A model generated the notes under the pieces. The model made no database searches, was not told where the DNA came from, and saw nothing but the letters and a program-made list of their open reading frames with translations. 64,000 bases of DNA. Source: Duganella alba. GTDB taxonomy: Bacteria; Pseudomonadota; Gammaproteobacteria; Burkholderiales; Burkholderiaceae_D. The stretch covers positions 62,001 through 126,000 of the forward strand of contig NZ_WKJN01000016.1 of the NCBI RefSeq assembly GCF_009674495.1, written 5' to 3'. This document shows, piece after piece, positions 8,052-18,370 of this stretch. Within the stretch, counting starts at the first letter, position 1. Every line of letters begins with the position of its first letter. The position numbers and the translations under genes were made by a program.

Positions 8052-8600
8052 TTAGGCCATGGCGTCGATGTTGGTGCCGAGTTGGGCGCTGCTGGTGCTG
8101 CTGTTGGCGGCGGCCTTGGCGGCTTGGGCCATGTCGTAGACCAGCTGTTCCTGTTGAGTCACGGTGCCGTCTTCGTTCTTGTCGGCCGCTTCGTAGGTTT
8201 TGGTGGCGCTGCTGCTGGTGCTCGCGCCGCCTGCTCCACCGGCGCCTTTGGCACCGCCCGCACCACCGGCGCCACTGACGCCTTGCGCGCCGCCTTCGCC
8301 GCCGCCTTGCGGACGTGGTGGTTTGAAGTCGCCGCTCTTGATCGCCGAGGTCAGGTCATCCTTGGTGATCGAGCCATTGCCTTGTTTGTCGATGGCGTCG
8401 AACTGCTTGGTCGCATCATCGCTCGACACGCCTTTGGATTCCAGGCCTTTGACAAATTCGTCCTTGCTGATGGAACCGTCGGTGTCGGTATCCATGTCGT
8501 CGAACATCTTGGTCGCCAGGCGCGCCGCGCCTTTGGCTGGATCGAAGGTCGGGGCGCTGGTCGTGGTGGCGCTGCTCGTGCTGCCGATTGCTGTGCTCAT
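8052..8600 (-). CDS. EF-hand calcium-binding protein with Gly-rich linker
   Basis: A 182-aa protein without a signal peptide. Three EF-hand loops are visible: residues 37-48 (D-T-D-T-D-G...E, canonical), 71-82 (position 3 is Gln, position 12 Asp, probably weaker) and 140-151 (D-K-N-E-D-G...E, canonical). Residues ~97-127 form a Gly/Ala-rich linker between hands two and three. Ser/Thr-rich N- and C-termini suggest flexible ends. Bacterial EF-hand proteins of this kind are mostly uncharacterised; calcium buffering or a structural role is possible. It is monocistronic, with a short AT-rich leader upstream. Confidence 0.88.
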   Translation of the reverse strand: MSTAIGSTSSATTTSAPTFDPAKGAARLATKMFDDMDTDTDGSISKDEFVKGLESKGVSSDDATKQFDAIDKQGNGSITKDDLTSAIKSGDFKPPRPQGGGEGGAQGVSGAGGAGGAKGAGGAGGASTSSSATKTYEAADKNEDGTVTQQEQLVYDMAQAAKAAANSSTSSAQLGTNIDAMA

Positions 8601-8688
8601 GGTTCTTACTCCGTAGTTAAGGACACTATCCTGTTAACGAACCAAACCATGTATCCATAACCCCACACAGTGTAAAGAGGGGTAAAGA

Positions 8689-9690
8689 TCAATCTGCACG
8701 CACCACCATCAAGCCCGCGCGCAGGCCCACCCGCACATCGGGATTCGGGAACACCACCAGCTCCTCCGGATACTGCACGGTGTAGACCGTATCGCCATCG
8801 CGCGCAATCTCCTCCCCCTGTTTCATGGCGGTGAAGTTATGCGTCTCTTTACCAAACGCCATCTGGAACTGGTCGCTCAACTTGATGATCTGTCGCGCCG
8901 TGTTGAAGATGTGCGGCCGCTGCGCGCCTTCGCGCCTGGCCGCGCCGCGCAGCAAATCGTCCAGCGCCTGCGACGCGTCCTTGAACTGCGCCAGGTCGTT
9001 CTGACCCAGCGTGCCGATGCGGCCCAGTTCTATCGTGGTGCCGGCCGCCGCGTGATGCTCGGCCGAGTAGTAGCTGTAGGTGCCGACCGATGCCGGATTC
9101 ATAATGATGGCGCCGATGCCGGCAAGCCCCAGCCAATCAATCAACTGCGCGCGCGCCGCATCGGGTATCAACTCCGGCACGATGGCAAACGTCGGATACA
9201 CGGACGGACGAATCGCCGTGTGCAGATCGAGATGCCAACGCTGCGGCCCAGCATCCTTGAAGAACGCGGTGGTGGCCGCGATCATCACATCCGCGCGTGC
9301 CGCTTCGGCAGTGCCTTCCAGCGTGCCGCGCTGCGCACGGAACATGCGGTTCAGGTCCGCATCGATGAAACGCTTGCCGGCGCGGATCGCACCGATATTG
9401 CCGACGCAAAGCATCAGGTCCACCGCCAGCGCGGAAGGCTGATGCGACAAGGCGTCCAGCAGATAAGCCACGACTTCGATCGGCCCCGTCTCGTCGCCAT
9501 GCACGCCGACCGAGATCAGCACCGCCGGCCGCGATGCGCCGCGCACGCCGGCGGCGGTGATCGTAATGATCCCATCCGCCGGTTCGGCGACCGCAAAGCC
9601 GGCTGTCGTGAAGCGCTGCGCGACGGCGCTGAAATCCGCCTCCGCGAGCGCGCGCACGGCTTGTGGCAAAGCTGACGGCAAATCGCTCAT
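8689..9690 (-). CDS. astE: Succinylglutamate desuccinylase
   Basis: A 333-aa zinc hydrolase that cleaves N-succinylglutamate to glutamate and succinate, the last step of the arginine succinyltransferase pathway. Metal-ligand motifs of the AstE/aspartoacylase family are present: GVHGDETGPIEV (~63-74) and WHLDLHTAIRPS. The start at 9690 is 4 bp after the stop of the glutamate dehydrogenase gene; the longer open frame upstream is a shadow of that gene. It is the final gene of the leftward ast/aru cluster. Confidence 0.95.
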   Translation of the reverse strand: MSDLPSALPQAVRALAEADFSAVAQRFTTAGFAVAEPADGIITITAAGVRGASRPAVLISVGVHGDETGPIEVVAYLLDALSHQPSALAVDLMLCVGNIGAIRAGKRFIDADLNRMFRAQRGTLEGTAEAARADVMIAATTAFFKDAGPQRWHLDLHTAIRPSVYPTFAIVPELIPDAARAQLIDWLGLAGIGAIIMNPASVGTYSYYSAEHHAAAGTTIELGRIGTLGQNDLAQFKDASQALDDLLRGAARREGAQRPHIFNTARQIIKLSDQFQMAFGKETHNFTAMKQGEEIARDGDTVYTVQYPEELVVFPNPDVRVGLRAGLMVVRAD

Positions 9691-9694
9691 CGTC

Positions 9695-12600
9695 TTACGC
9701 CGCCAATGCCGTGGCGCTGGCGTTGACCGCTTCGGACAAGGCCCACACGTCCAGCATCGCCTGTTCCAGATCCGTCGCCAGCGAGTAGCCCGACAGACCC
9801 AGCGTGTTGGCGACCACCTCCACCGCCTCCAGCGCCGAATGATCGCCGGTGGCATGCTTCAGCACCTGCGACAGCAAGCGTTGCTGCGTGCGGCGCAGCG
9901 CGTTCTGCGCGTAGCTGCGCAGCTGTTCCTGCGAACGACTGGTGGCCGGCAGCTTCAGGCCGCGTTCCAGCGTATCGATGCCGACCTGCGTGCGCAGTGC
10001 CAGGCCAACCTGCAGGAACGCCGGCAAGTCCATGTCCGCCGGACGCGATACCGACAGCGCCGCAAACACAAACGCCGCCACCGCCTCGATCGCATCGACC
10101 GCCATCCAGGCGTGCACAAACTCCACCGGCAGGCCGGCGGTCAGTTCCGCTTCCGACTGGCCGCTGGCAGGCGTCAGCTGTGCCAGCGTTTCCGGATTGC
10201 CGAACAGGCCGGTCAACTCGCCCACGCCATTGCGCAGCTGATCGGCAGGCACCGACAGCGCGCCCTCGATGACCGCCTTCTGCAGCACGCGGCTGTGCGC
10301 ATCGACCTTGATCGAGGCAGCACGCGGCACTTTCAACGCATCGGCATCGAGCGCGTTGTACACCGGCGCCAGATTCAGCGCGGACCATGCCTGGCCCCAC
10401 GCCAGGATCACATCCGCTTCATCGACGCCGTGTTCGCCGGCCAGCTGGCGCAGCATCAGCGGACCGCAGCGGTTCACCGATTCGTTCGCCAGCACGGTCG
10501 CCAGGATGGCGTTGGCCAGCGGGTGCGCCAGCGCAGGACGGGTTGCCACCAGCAGATCCGGGAAGTATGGCTTCAGCATCGATTCAGCCCAGCTGTTTTC
10601 GGTCAGCGGCAGCGCCGACAAAATGCGCTTGTAGCGGTTCTTCACGTTGGCGATGACCACCGCCAGTTCCGGCGTGGTCAGGCCGCGGCCGTCGGCCTTG
10701 CGTCGCGCCAGTTCAGCCACCGACGGCAGCTGCTCCAGTTCACGCGACAGCGCGCCCTCTTCCTCCAGCGACGCGATCAGCGCCGCATAGCCATCCTGCA
10801 CTTCGGCGTCGGTCTGCGCCTGCAGTTCGCGCACCAGCAGCTGCGTTTGCAGCGTGTTGTCGCGCAAGACCAGGCGTTCGATGTCGTCGGTCATGTCATT
10901 CAGCGTGCGGTTACGGTCCGCTTCGCTCAACTGGCCGGCGTTCATTTCCACGTCCAGCCACATCTTCGCGTTCACTTCGTGGTCCGAGCAATCCACGCCG
11001 GCCGAGTTGTCGATCGCATCGGTGAAGATGCGGCCGCCGGACAGCGCGAACTCGATACGGCCGGCCTGCGTCGCCCCCAGGTTGCCGCCCTCGGTCACCA
11101 CCTTGCAGCGCAGCTGGTTGCCGTCCACGCGGATATTGTCGTTGGCGCGGTCCTTCACCTGCGCATGGGTCTCGGTCGAGGCCTTGATGTAGGTGCCGAT
11201 GCCGCCGTTGTAGAACAGGTCCACCGGCGCCAGCAGAATGCGGTGCATCAGTTCTTCCGGCGGCAGCGCGCTTTCCTCGATATCCAGCACGGCGCGGATT
11301 TCAGGCGACAGCTCGATCAAACGCGCGCTGCGCGGGAACACGCCGCCGCCTTGCGAGATCAGTGCCTTGTTGTAGTCTTCCCACGAGGAGCGCGGCAGCG
11401 CGAACATGCGCTCGCGTTCCACGAACGAGACCTCCATGTCCGGATTCGGATCAAGGAAGATATGACGGTGATCGAACGCCGCCACGATCTTCAGTTTGCG
11501 CGACAACAGTGCGCCGTTGCCGAACACGTCGCCCGACATATCGCCCACGCCCACCATGGTGACCGGCGACACGTGGATGTCGTGATCCATTTCGTAGAAG
11601 TGGCGCTTGACCGCTTCGAACGCACCCTTGGCGGTGATGCCCATCTTCTTGTGGTCGTAACCGTTCGAACCGCCCGACGCGAACGCGTCGCCCAGCCAGA
11701 AGCCGCGCTGCACGGCGATGCCGTTGGCGATGTCGGAGAAGGTCGCGGTGCCCTTGTCGGCCGCCACCACCAGGTAAGGATCGTTAGGATCGTAGACCAC
11801 GGTATCGGCCGGCGGCACGATGTTGCCCAGCACGCGGTTGTCGGTCACTTCCAGCAGGCTGGCGATGAACAGGCGGTAGACTGCTTCGCCTTCCGCCGCG
11901 ATGGTTTCGCGCACGGCGTCCTTCGGCATCTGCTTGCAGACGAAGCCGCCCTTGGCGCCGGCCGGTACGATGACGGCGTTCTTCACCATCTGCGCCTTCA
12001 CCAGGCCCAGGACTTCGGTGCGGTAGTCTTCCATGCGGTCCGACCAGCGCAAGCCGCCGCGCGCCACAGGGCCGCCGCGCAGGTGCACGCCTTCGAAGCG
12101 GCGCGAGAACACAAAGATTTCGCGGAACGGACGCGGCTCCGGCACCAGCAGCAGATTGCTGGTATCGAATTTGAAGATGATCTTGTCGCCCTGCTGATCG
12201 TTCTGGAAGTAGTTGGTGCGCAGCGTGGCGCTGATCAGCGTCGCCATCGCGCCCAGCACTTCCTCGCTGTCGGCGTGGTTGATGGCCGGCAGGCGGCTCT
12301 TGATGTCGGCAACCTTGTCCAGTGCGGCGGCGCGGGTGGCGTCGTCGTTCGATGGATCGAAGCGTTGCAGGAAGGCGTCCACCAGTTCCTTGACGATGAC
12401 CGGCTGCTTGCGCAGCGTCTCGGCCATGTAGCGTACCGAGAAGCGCGGGCTGGCCTGGCGCCAGTAGCTCATGTAGGCGCGCACCAGCTGCACTTCGCGC
12501 ACGCTCAGGCCACCTTCGACCACCAGGCCGTTCAGGCGGCCGTCTTCGGCGGCGTCGTTGAACAGCGCGGCGAACAGCTCTTCCGCCACCGGCACGATTT

Positions 12601-14407
12601 CCGGCTTGGCCAGCTTGGCCGCGCTTTCCGCATCCACCGACAGGCTGGTGACGTAGTGACGCTCGCCGTTCACGCGCAGCGAGTGCGCCTGTTCGCGGTC
12701 GATGGTCACGCCGGCGTTATGCAGCGCCGGCAGGATGGTCGACAGCGACGGCACGCGGTCGACCGAGTACAGGCGAATCGTGGTATGGCCGTTGTCGGCT
12801 TCCACGCGCACGTTCACGCGCGACGGATCGGGATTGCGCAGGATCGCGCCCAGATCGTGGAAGGCGGCGGACGGCGTGGTGGTGGCGACGTAATCGGTCG
12901 GCAGCATGGCGCACATCTTGCGCAGGCTGGCGCGCAGCGGAACGTCGGCCACGGCGTCGGCCAGCACGGAGAATTTGTCGTGCCAACCGTCCATCACCGC
13001 CAGCAGCGGTTGCTGGATATCGGTTTCCAGATCCAGCGGATAGCGCGCGCCGTGGGCGATCAGGTAGACGCGGGCCAGCGGACCGTCGGCCACCAGCGTT
13101 TGCGAGCTGACGTGCTGCGCGCCGGAGCTGGCTTGCAGCGCCTTGGCCAGGGCCGATGCGACGCTTGCGCTGTAACGCTCGCGCGGCAGGTAGACCAGCA
13201 CATTCAGGTGACGCGCATAAACGTCGCGGCGGGCGAACACCTTGGCGCGCGGCTGCTTGTACAGCGAGACCACGGCGCCGCAGACTTCGGCCAGCCATTC
13301 AGGGTCCGCTTCCAGCGCTTCGGTGCGCGGCAGCGATTCGAGGATCTCGACGAACTTCTCGGCGCGGAAGCCTTCCTGGCGCACGCCAGCGATGCTCAGC
13401 ACGCGCGCCACGCGGCCGCGCGCGAACGGCAGGCGGTTCAGCGGCGTCGAGGTGGCGGCGCGGGTGAACAGGCCGACGAAGCAGTATTCACCGAGGATCG
13501 CGCCTTGCGCGTCGGTGCGGCGGATGCCGATGAAGTCCAGCTGCTGGTCGCGGTGCAGCGTGCCTTCCACGTCGGCCTTGACGATGGACAGGCTATGGCC
13601 ACGCTTGGACAGCGTATCGAAATCGCCAGGGATGTTGGCCAGACAGGTGCCGTACACCGGATGCGAGGTATCCTGCAGCACGCCGATGCGGCTCGGGATA
13701 TCGCGTTCCAGTTCGCGCACGCCCGGCTTGACGGCGTAGTAGGCGTAGCCGAACGGCTCGAAGCCTTCGGTCTTGGCCCACTCCAGGAAAGCGGCGACCT
13801 CCTTGCCTTCTTCGCCATGCGCCGCGGCTTCGGCGCCGATGCGGCTGAAGTGTTCCAGCATGGCGGCGCGGTCGCGGCGCACCACGGCGGCGTCGCGCGA
13901 CACCATCTCGATGCGTTCCACCAGCATGCCGATTTCGGCTTCCGGCAAATCCTCGGTCAGCAGCACCAGCACGTAGGATTCCAGCTTGGCGCCGGCTTCG
14001 CCGACGGCGGTCACCGCGCCATCCGCATCTCGCGTCACCGGCAGCACGGCGTTCAGCACACCGTTGGCGGTGACACGCAGTTTGCGCATCGCCATCACGA
14101 TGGAGTCCACCAGATACGGCATGTCGTCATTCAGGATCAGCAGCGCGGTGGCCATGCCGCCGCGACCATCGGCGTAGCGCAGCCTGGCGATCTGCGCGCC
14201 GCTGCCGCGACGCAGCGCGGTCTGCGTGAAGCCACCCCACAATACCGGCGCCAGACTGTCGGGCGCGGTGCCGGCCAGATCGTCGTCGTCCAGTGAGTTC
14301 AACCAGGCGGCGATCAGCGCGGCAACCTGGCTATCGTCGCCAGGCGACTTGCTTGCATTGACCAGGTCCAGCGCCTGTTTGCGCAGGTCTTGTGGGGTTT
14401 GTTTCAT
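9695..14407 (-). CDS. gdhB: NAD-specific glutamate dehydrogenase, large (180-kDa) type
   Basis: A 1570-aa protein, the length expected for the GDH-180 (L_180) class, which oxidatively deaminates glutamate to 2-oxoglutarate and ammonia using NAD. The catalytic core includes VIVPAGAKGGFVCKQMP and DMSGDVFGNGALLSRKLKIVAAFDH, with long N- and C-terminal regulatory regions. In P. aeruginosa the equivalent GdhB is arginine-inducible through ArgR. Here the gene lies inside the ast cluster between astB and astE, so the glutamate made by AstE can be consumed by its own operon partner. A large open frame on the opposite strand (9557-14296) is an artefact of high GC. Confidence 0.95.
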   Translation of the reverse strand: MKQTPQDLRKQALDLVNASKSPGDDSQVAALIAAWLNSLDDDDLAGTAPDSLAPVLWGGFTQTALRRGSGAQIARLRYADGRGGMATALLILNDDMPYLVDSIVMAMRKLRVTANGVLNAVLPVTRDADGAVTAVGEAGAKLESYVLVLLTEDLPEAEIGMLVERIEMVSRDAAVVRRDRAAMLEHFSRIGAEAAAHGEEGKEVAAFLEWAKTEGFEPFGYAYYAVKPGVRELERDIPSRIGVLQDTSHPVYGTCLANIPGDFDTLSKRGHSLSIVKADVEGTLHRDQQLDFIGIRRTDAQGAILGEYCFVGLFTRAATSTPLNRLPFARGRVARVLSIAGVRQEGFRAEKFVEILESLPRTEALEADPEWLAEVCGAVVSLYKQPRAKVFARRDVYARHLNVLVYLPRERYSASVASALAKALQASSGAQHVSSQTLVADGPLARVYLIAHGARYPLDLETDIQQPLLAVMDGWHDKFSVLADAVADVPLRASLRKMCAMLPTDYVATTTPSAAFHDLGAILRNPDPSRVNVRVEADNGHTTIRLYSVDRVPSLSTILPALHNAGVTIDREQAHSLRVNGERHYVTSLSVDAESAAKLAKPEIVPVAEELFAALFNDAAEDGRLNGLVVEGGLSVREVQLVRAYMSYWRQASPRFSVRYMAETLRKQPVIVKELVDAFLQRFDPSNDDATRAAALDKVADIKSRLPAINHADSEEVLGAMATLISATLRTNYFQNDQQGDKIIFKFDTSNLLLVPEPRPFREIFVFSRRFEGVHLRGGPVARGGLRWSDRMEDYRTEVLGLVKAQMVKNAVIVPAGAKGGFVCKQMPKDAVRETIAAEGEAVYRLFIASLLEVTDNRVLGNIVPPADTVVYDPNDPYLVVAADKGTATFSDIANGIAVQRGFWLGDAFASGGSNGYDHKKMGITAKGAFEAVKRHFYEMDHDIHVSPVTMVGVGDMSGDVFGNGALLSRKLKIVAAFDHRHIFLDPNPDMEVSFVERERMFALPRSSWEDYNKALISQGGGVFPRSARLIELSPEIRAVLDIEESALPPEELMHRILLAPVDLFYNGGIGTYIKASTETHAQVKDRANDNIRVDGNQLRCKVVTEGGNLGATQAGRIEFALSGGRIFTDAIDNSAGVDCSDHEVNAKMWLDVEMNAGQLSEADRNRTLNDMTDDIERLVLRDNTLQTQLLVRELQAQTDAEVQDGYAALIASLEEEGALSRELEQLPSVAELARRKADGRGLTTPELAVVIANVKNRYKRILSALPLTENSWAESMLKPYFPDLLVATRPALAHPLANAILATVLANESVNRCGPLMLRQLAGEHGVDEADVILAWGQAWSALNLAPVYNALDADALKVPRAASIKVDAHSRVLQKAVIEGALSVPADQLRNGVGELTGLFGNPETLAQLTPASGQSEAELTAGLPVEFVHAWMAVDAIEAVAAFVFAALSVSRPADMDLPAFLQVGLALRTQVGIDTLERGLKLPATSRSQEQLRSYAQNALRRTQQRLLSQVLKHATGDHSALEAVEVVANTLGLSGYSLATDLEQAMLDVWALSEAVNASATALAA

Positions 14408-14442
14408 CTTCGCTTCTCCAATACGTTATAGGTATTTGTGTT

Positions 14443-14474
14443 GCAAAACGCCGCGCCGGCTTGTGGCTGCGCGG
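14443..14474 (-). terminator. Possible attenuating hairpin between astB and gdhB
   Basis: In the 71-bp gap, reading leftward, a CCGCGC/GCGCGG stem (14469-14474 with 14451-14456, 12-nt loop) is followed by CGTTTTG. The U-run is short, so it may only reduce readthrough. A TATAAC sequence between it and the gdhB start could be an internal promoter. Function inferred from structure only. Confidence 0.35.
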
Positions 14475-14478
14475 TTAG

Positions 14479-15813
14479 TTAATCGTAGAGTCCCGGCAGG
14501 CCCAGAATGCTGCTCAACTCTTCCAGCGCATTATGCACTTCTATTGCCAGTTGCGGGTCTGCCAAATCGGCAGGTTCCAGGCGGTCGCGATAGTGCTTTT
14601 CCACCCACGCCACCAGCGTGTGATACAGCGCCTCGGTCATCACCACGCCCTGGTGCATGGCCGCCGCTTCGGCATCGGTCAGCGCCACGCGCAGGCGCAG
14701 GCACGCCGGGCCACCGCCGTTGCGCATCGACTGGCGCAGGTCGAAGTGGATCAGCTCATCAATCACGCTGCCGCCGGCCACCAGGCCATCCAGATAGGAT
14801 GCCACGGATGCGACTTCCTGGCATTCCTGCGGAATCACCAGTGCCATCTTGCCATTGTCCTTGCTCAGCAGCTGGCTGTTGAACAGATAACTCGCCACCG
14901 CATCGGCCACCGGCACCTTGGCGGTATCGACGCGGATCGCGTTCAGATCCGCGCCCACACCGGCCATCGCGCGGCGCAGCTGATCGAGCGCACCGGCTTC
15001 GTCGGCGAACGCCTGTTCGTGGTAGAACAGGGTATTGGCATTACCTACCGCGATCACGTCGTTGTGGAACACGCCCTGGTCGATGACGTCGGGGTTCTGC
15101 TGGATGTAGACGGTGCGTTCGGCCGACAGGCCGTGCAGTCGGGCCACGGCTTGCGATGCTTCCAAGGTCTGGCGCGCCGGGTATTTTTTCGGCGCGCTTG
15201 CGGAGGCGTCGAACTCGGTGCGGCCGTAGACGAACATCTCGACGCCGGCGCTGCCGTGGTCCTTGCACAAACGCGTGTGATTGGCCGCGCCTTCATCGCC
15301 GAAAGCCGGCGTGCCAGGCAGCGCATCGTGCACGGCGAAGTGCTTCGCGTCCTTGAAGATGGCGCGCAACGCGCGGGACGATTGTTCATGCTCGAAAGCG
15401 CGGTGCAGCTTGTTGTTCAGATTAGCGGCGGTGAAGTGCAGGCGGCCGTCCGCGCTGTCGGCCGATGGGCTGACAGTGGCCGCATTCGCGGTCCACATCG
15501 GCGACGCCGACCAGGCGCACGCCAGGATCACCGGCGATTCTTTCGCAGCCTTGGCCAGCACCTCGGCATCCGTGCCGGTAAAGCCGATGCTGCGCAACAG
15601 GCGGAAATTCGGACGGTCCTGCGGCGGCAGCAGCGCCTGGCCGAAGCCGCGTGCCGCCAGCGCGCGCATCTTGGCCAGGCCTTGCAGCGCGGCCAGCTTG
15701 GGATTGGATGCGCTCTTGACGTTGCTGAACGACGCCACATTACCGAAGGACAGGCCGGCGTAGTTGTGCGATGGGCCGACGAGACCGTCGAAGTTGAATT
15801 CGCGTGCTGACAT
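14479..15813 (-). CDS. astB: N-succinylarginine dihydrolase
   Basis: A 444-aa enzyme converting N2-succinylarginine to N2-succinylornithine, CO2 and two ammonia. The N-terminus [22 protein letters not shown] is diagnostic for AstB, and length matches the family. Later conserved blocks include [16 protein letters not shown], containing the expected late cysteine region. ATG at 15813. It follows astD by 11 bp within the operon. Confidence 0.97.
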   Translation of the reverse strand: MSAREFNFDGLVGPSHNYAGLSFGNVASFSNVKSASNPKLAALQGLAKMRALAARGFGQALLPPQDRPNFRLLRSIGFTGTDAEVLAKAAKESPVILACAWSASPMWTANAATVSPSADSADGRLHFTAANLNNKLHRAFEHEQSSRALRAIFKDAKHFAVHDALPGTPAFGDEGAANHTRLCKDHGSAGVEMFVYGRTEFDASASAPKKYPARQTLEASQAVARLHGLSAERTVYIQQNPDVIDQGVFHNDVIAVGNANTLFYHEQAFADEAGALDQLRRAMAGVGADLNAIRVDTAKVPVADAVASYLFNSQLLSKDNGKMALVIPQECQEVASVASYLDGLVAGGSVIDELIHFDLRQSMRNGGGPACLRLRVALTDAEAAAMHQGVVMTEALYHTLVAWVEKHYRDRLEPADLADPQLAIEVHNALEELSSILGLPGLYD

Positions 15814-15824
15814 GGATGCGGCCC

Positions 15825-17306
15825 TTAGAAGTGCATGCCCGGCGACAGCTTCGCAGGCATTTCGAGTACGTTGTTTTCAATCGATGCGACCGGATAGGCG
15901 CAGTAGTCCGCCGCGTAGTAAGCGCTTGGACGATGATTGCCCGACTGGCCCACGCCGCCGAACGGCGCGCTGCTGGCGGCACCGGTGGTCGGGCGGTTCC
16001 AGTTGACGATGCCCGCGCGGGCGCGCACCTGGAAAATCTTCCACAGGTTTTCGTCGTTCGAGATCAGCGCAGAGGCCAGGCCGAACGAGGTGTTATTGGC
16101 GGCGTCGATGGCGCTGTCGAAATCGGCCACGCGAACAATTTGCAGCAGCGGGCCAAACCACTCCTCGTCCGGAATGCCCTTGGCGTCCGTGACATCGACG
16201 ATGCCGGCCGAGACGAAGCCGCTGTTGGCATCCAGGTGCTTCATCTCCAGCAGCAGCTTGCCGCCGCGCGCCACCATATCGGCCTGCGCCTGCACCAGGC
16301 GTTTGGCGACCGCTGCCGACACCACGGGGCCCATGAATGGCGCCGGTTCGGCGTCCGAAGGGCCGACGGTCAGGCGGCTGGCCACATCGACCAGGCGCGC
16401 GACGATCGCATCGCCGGCGGCGCCGGTCGGCAGGATCAGGCGGCGCGCGCAGGTGCAGCGCTGGCCGGCCGAGATGAAGGCCGACGATACCGCCATGAAC
16501 ACGGCCGCGTCGACTTCCTTCGCATCCCAGATCACCAGCGGATTGTTACCGCCCATTTCCAGCGCCAGCATCTTGCCCGGCTGGCCGCCGAACTGTTTAT
16601 GCAGCGCGGTGCCGGTCTGGCAGCTGCCGGTGAACAGCACGCCGTCCAGCAGCTTGCTCTGGCCCAGCGCGACGCCGGTTTCGCGGCCGCCGTTGACCAG
16701 ATTGAGCACGCCATACGGCAGGCCAGCCTGCTCCCACAGCCGCACGGTCTTGATGGCGGTACGCGGTGCGTATTCGCTAGGCTTGAACACCACCGTGTTC
16801 CCGGCGATCAGCGCCGGCACGATATGGCCGTTCGGCAGATGGCCGGGGAAGTTGTACGGACCGAATACGCCGAACACGCCATGCGGACGGTGACGCAGCA
16901 CCGCTTCGCCATCGGCGACCTTGTTGTGCGACTCACCGGTGCGCGCGCCATAGGCCTGTACCGAGATATCGATCTTGTTGGCCATGGTGGTCACTTCGGT
17001 GCGTGCTTCCCACAGCGGCTTGCCCACTTCCTCGGCGATCAGCAGCGCCAGCTCCTCGGCATCCTGCTTGAGCAGGTCGCGGAAGCGGGTGCAGACGGCG
17101 ATGCGCTGCTCCAGCGGCGCCAATGCCCACGCATCGAACGCGGCGCGGGCGGCGGTGGTGGCCTGCGCCACATCCAGCGCGGTCGATTCGTTGCTGGACC
17201 AGGTCTGCTTGCCGGTGGCCGGATTGATGGTGACCAGCTCCGCCCCGCTGCCGGCAAGCCATTCGCCGTTGATGAAGTTGCTGATGTTGGGCGTTGAATT
17301 AGCCAT
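15825..17306 (-). CDS. astD: N-succinylglutamate 5-semialdehyde dehydrogenase
   Basis: A 493-aa aldehyde dehydrogenase oxidising succinylglutamate semialdehyde to succinylglutamate with NAD. The general-base region [15 protein letters not shown] and the catalytic cysteine region [16 protein letters not shown] are intact, along with the Rossmann segment [23 protein letters not shown] at 17306, overlapping the end of aruG by 8 bp, which suggests translational coupling. Confidence 0.96.
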   Translation of the reverse strand: MANSTPNISNFINGEWLAGSGAELVTINPATGKQTWSSNESTALDVAQATTAARAAFDAWALAPLEQRIAVCTRFRDLLKQDAEELALLIAEEVGKPLWEARTEVTTMANKIDISVQAYGARTGESHNKVADGEAVLRHRPHGVFGVFGPYNFPGHLPNGHIVPALIAGNTVVFKPSEYAPRTAIKTVRLWEQAGLPYGVLNLVNGGRETGVALGQSKLLDGVLFTGSCQTGTALHKQFGGQPGKMLALEMGGNNPLVIWDAKEVDAAVFMAVSSAFISAGQRCTCARRLILPTGAAGDAIVARLVDVASRLTVGPSDAEPAPFMGPVVSAAVAKRLVQAQADMVARGGKLLLEMKHLDANSGFVSAGIVDVTDAKGIPDEEWFGPLLQIVRVADFDSAIDAANNTSFGLASALISNDENLWKIFQVRARAGIVNWNRPTTGAASSAPFGGVGQSGNHRPSAYYAADYCAYPVASIENNVLEMPAKLSPGMHF

Positions 17307-18354
17307 GGTTCTTCCTCGGATTGAGAGTCAAGGTGCGCACGGTGTCGCCGGTGCGGCAATGCAGGAGTTGTTGTTCAGCCTCCGGCAAGGCGACCGTGCC
17401 GTTGACCGGCACCGCCTGCGACAAAATCATGCGGAAATCTTTCAGCGTGGTGTTCGACACCAGCATTGGTTCGGTGGCCACCGTCTCCGGCGCGCAGGCG
17501 GAATCCCAGTCGGTCGCAGGACCGATGTCGGACAGCGTGCTGTCGCGCATGGCGCGCAGCTCGGACACGCGCGCCTGCAGCACCGGGCCGGCGTCGAAGA
17601 TATCGACGTACCCTTCGAAGTACATGCCTTCCTGCTCGAGCAGGCGGCGCGCCGGCGCGGTCGACGTGTGCACCTTGCCGATCACTTCCTGCGCGTCGTC
17701 CGGCAGGTAGGCCACGTACAGCGGCTGGCGCGGCATCAGTTCGGCGATGAAGGACTTCTTGCCGACGGCGGTCAGGGCGTCGACGTGGTCGAAGTCCATC
17801 TTGAAGAAGTGACGCCCCAGGCCTTCGTAGAACGGCGAGCGGCCATTCTCTTCCTGGTAGCCGCGCATTTCGGCGATCAGCTTTTCGGTGAACAGGTGCG
17901 GGAACTGCGCGATGAACAGGAAGCGGCACTTGGACAGCAGCTTGCCGTTGTTGCCGGTCCGGTAGTCCGGATGCAGGAACAGCGAGCACAGTTCCGTGCT
18001 GCCGGTCAGGTCGTTCGACAGGTACAGCGTGTCCATGCGCGTGAACACATCCAGCTCGCGGCTGGAGTGCACCAGCGTGCCGATGCGGTAGTTGTAAAAC
18101 GGCTCGGTCAGGCCCACCGATCCCTTGATGGCGCACACGCCGGCCAGGCGGCCGCTGTCGGTGTCCTCCATCACGAACATGTAGTCGCGCTGTTCGGGCG
18201 GGATGGTTTCGGCGAACGAGGCGACGGCGATGTTCAGGCGGTCGCCCATCATCTTCATGTCCGGCTTGAGCGTGGTCATGCCGCTGCCCACCTGCGTGGC
18301 CATCACATACAGGGCGTCGAGGTCTTCGGCTTGGATAGCGCGTACTACTAGCAT
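17299..18354 (-). CDS. aruG: Arginine N-succinyltransferase, beta subunit (AruG-like)
   Basis: A 351-aa GNAT-fold enzyme subunit that with AruF succinylates arginine from succinyl-CoA. Opens MLVVRAIQAEDLDAL; carries NDLTGSTELCSLFLHPDYR, RSPFYEGLGRHFFKMDF and YFEGYVDIFDAGP, which match my memory of Pseudomonas AruG (beta) more closely than AruF. Many pipelines would call it astA. The paralogous alpha subunit gene ends 16 bp upstream; astD overlaps its 3' end. Confidence 0.93.
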   Translation of the reverse strand: MLVVRAIQAEDLDALYVMATQVGSGMTTLKPDMKMMGDRLNIAVASFAETIPPEQRDYMFVMEDTDSGRLAGVCAIKGSVGLTEPFYNYRIGTLVHSSRELDVFTRMDTLYLSNDLTGSTELCSLFLHPDYRTGNNGKLLSKCRFLFIAQFPHLFTEKLIAEMRGYQEENGRSPFYEGLGRHFFKMDFDHVDALTAVGKKSFIAELMPRQPLYVAYLPDDAQEVIGKVHTSTAPARRLLEQEGMYFEGYVDIFDAGPVLQARVSELRAMRDSTLSDIGPATDWDSACAPETVATEPMLVSNTTLKDFRMILSQAVPVNGTVALPEAEQQLLHCRTGDTVRTLTLNPRKNHG

Positions 18355-18370
18355 AGGTGGTCCGTTCTTC

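Noticed and set aside
9557..14296. 1579-aa open frame on the plus strand
   Set aside because: It is antisense to glutamate dehydrogenase; its translation is His/Arg/Gln/Val-rich, the usual shadow of a high-GC gene.
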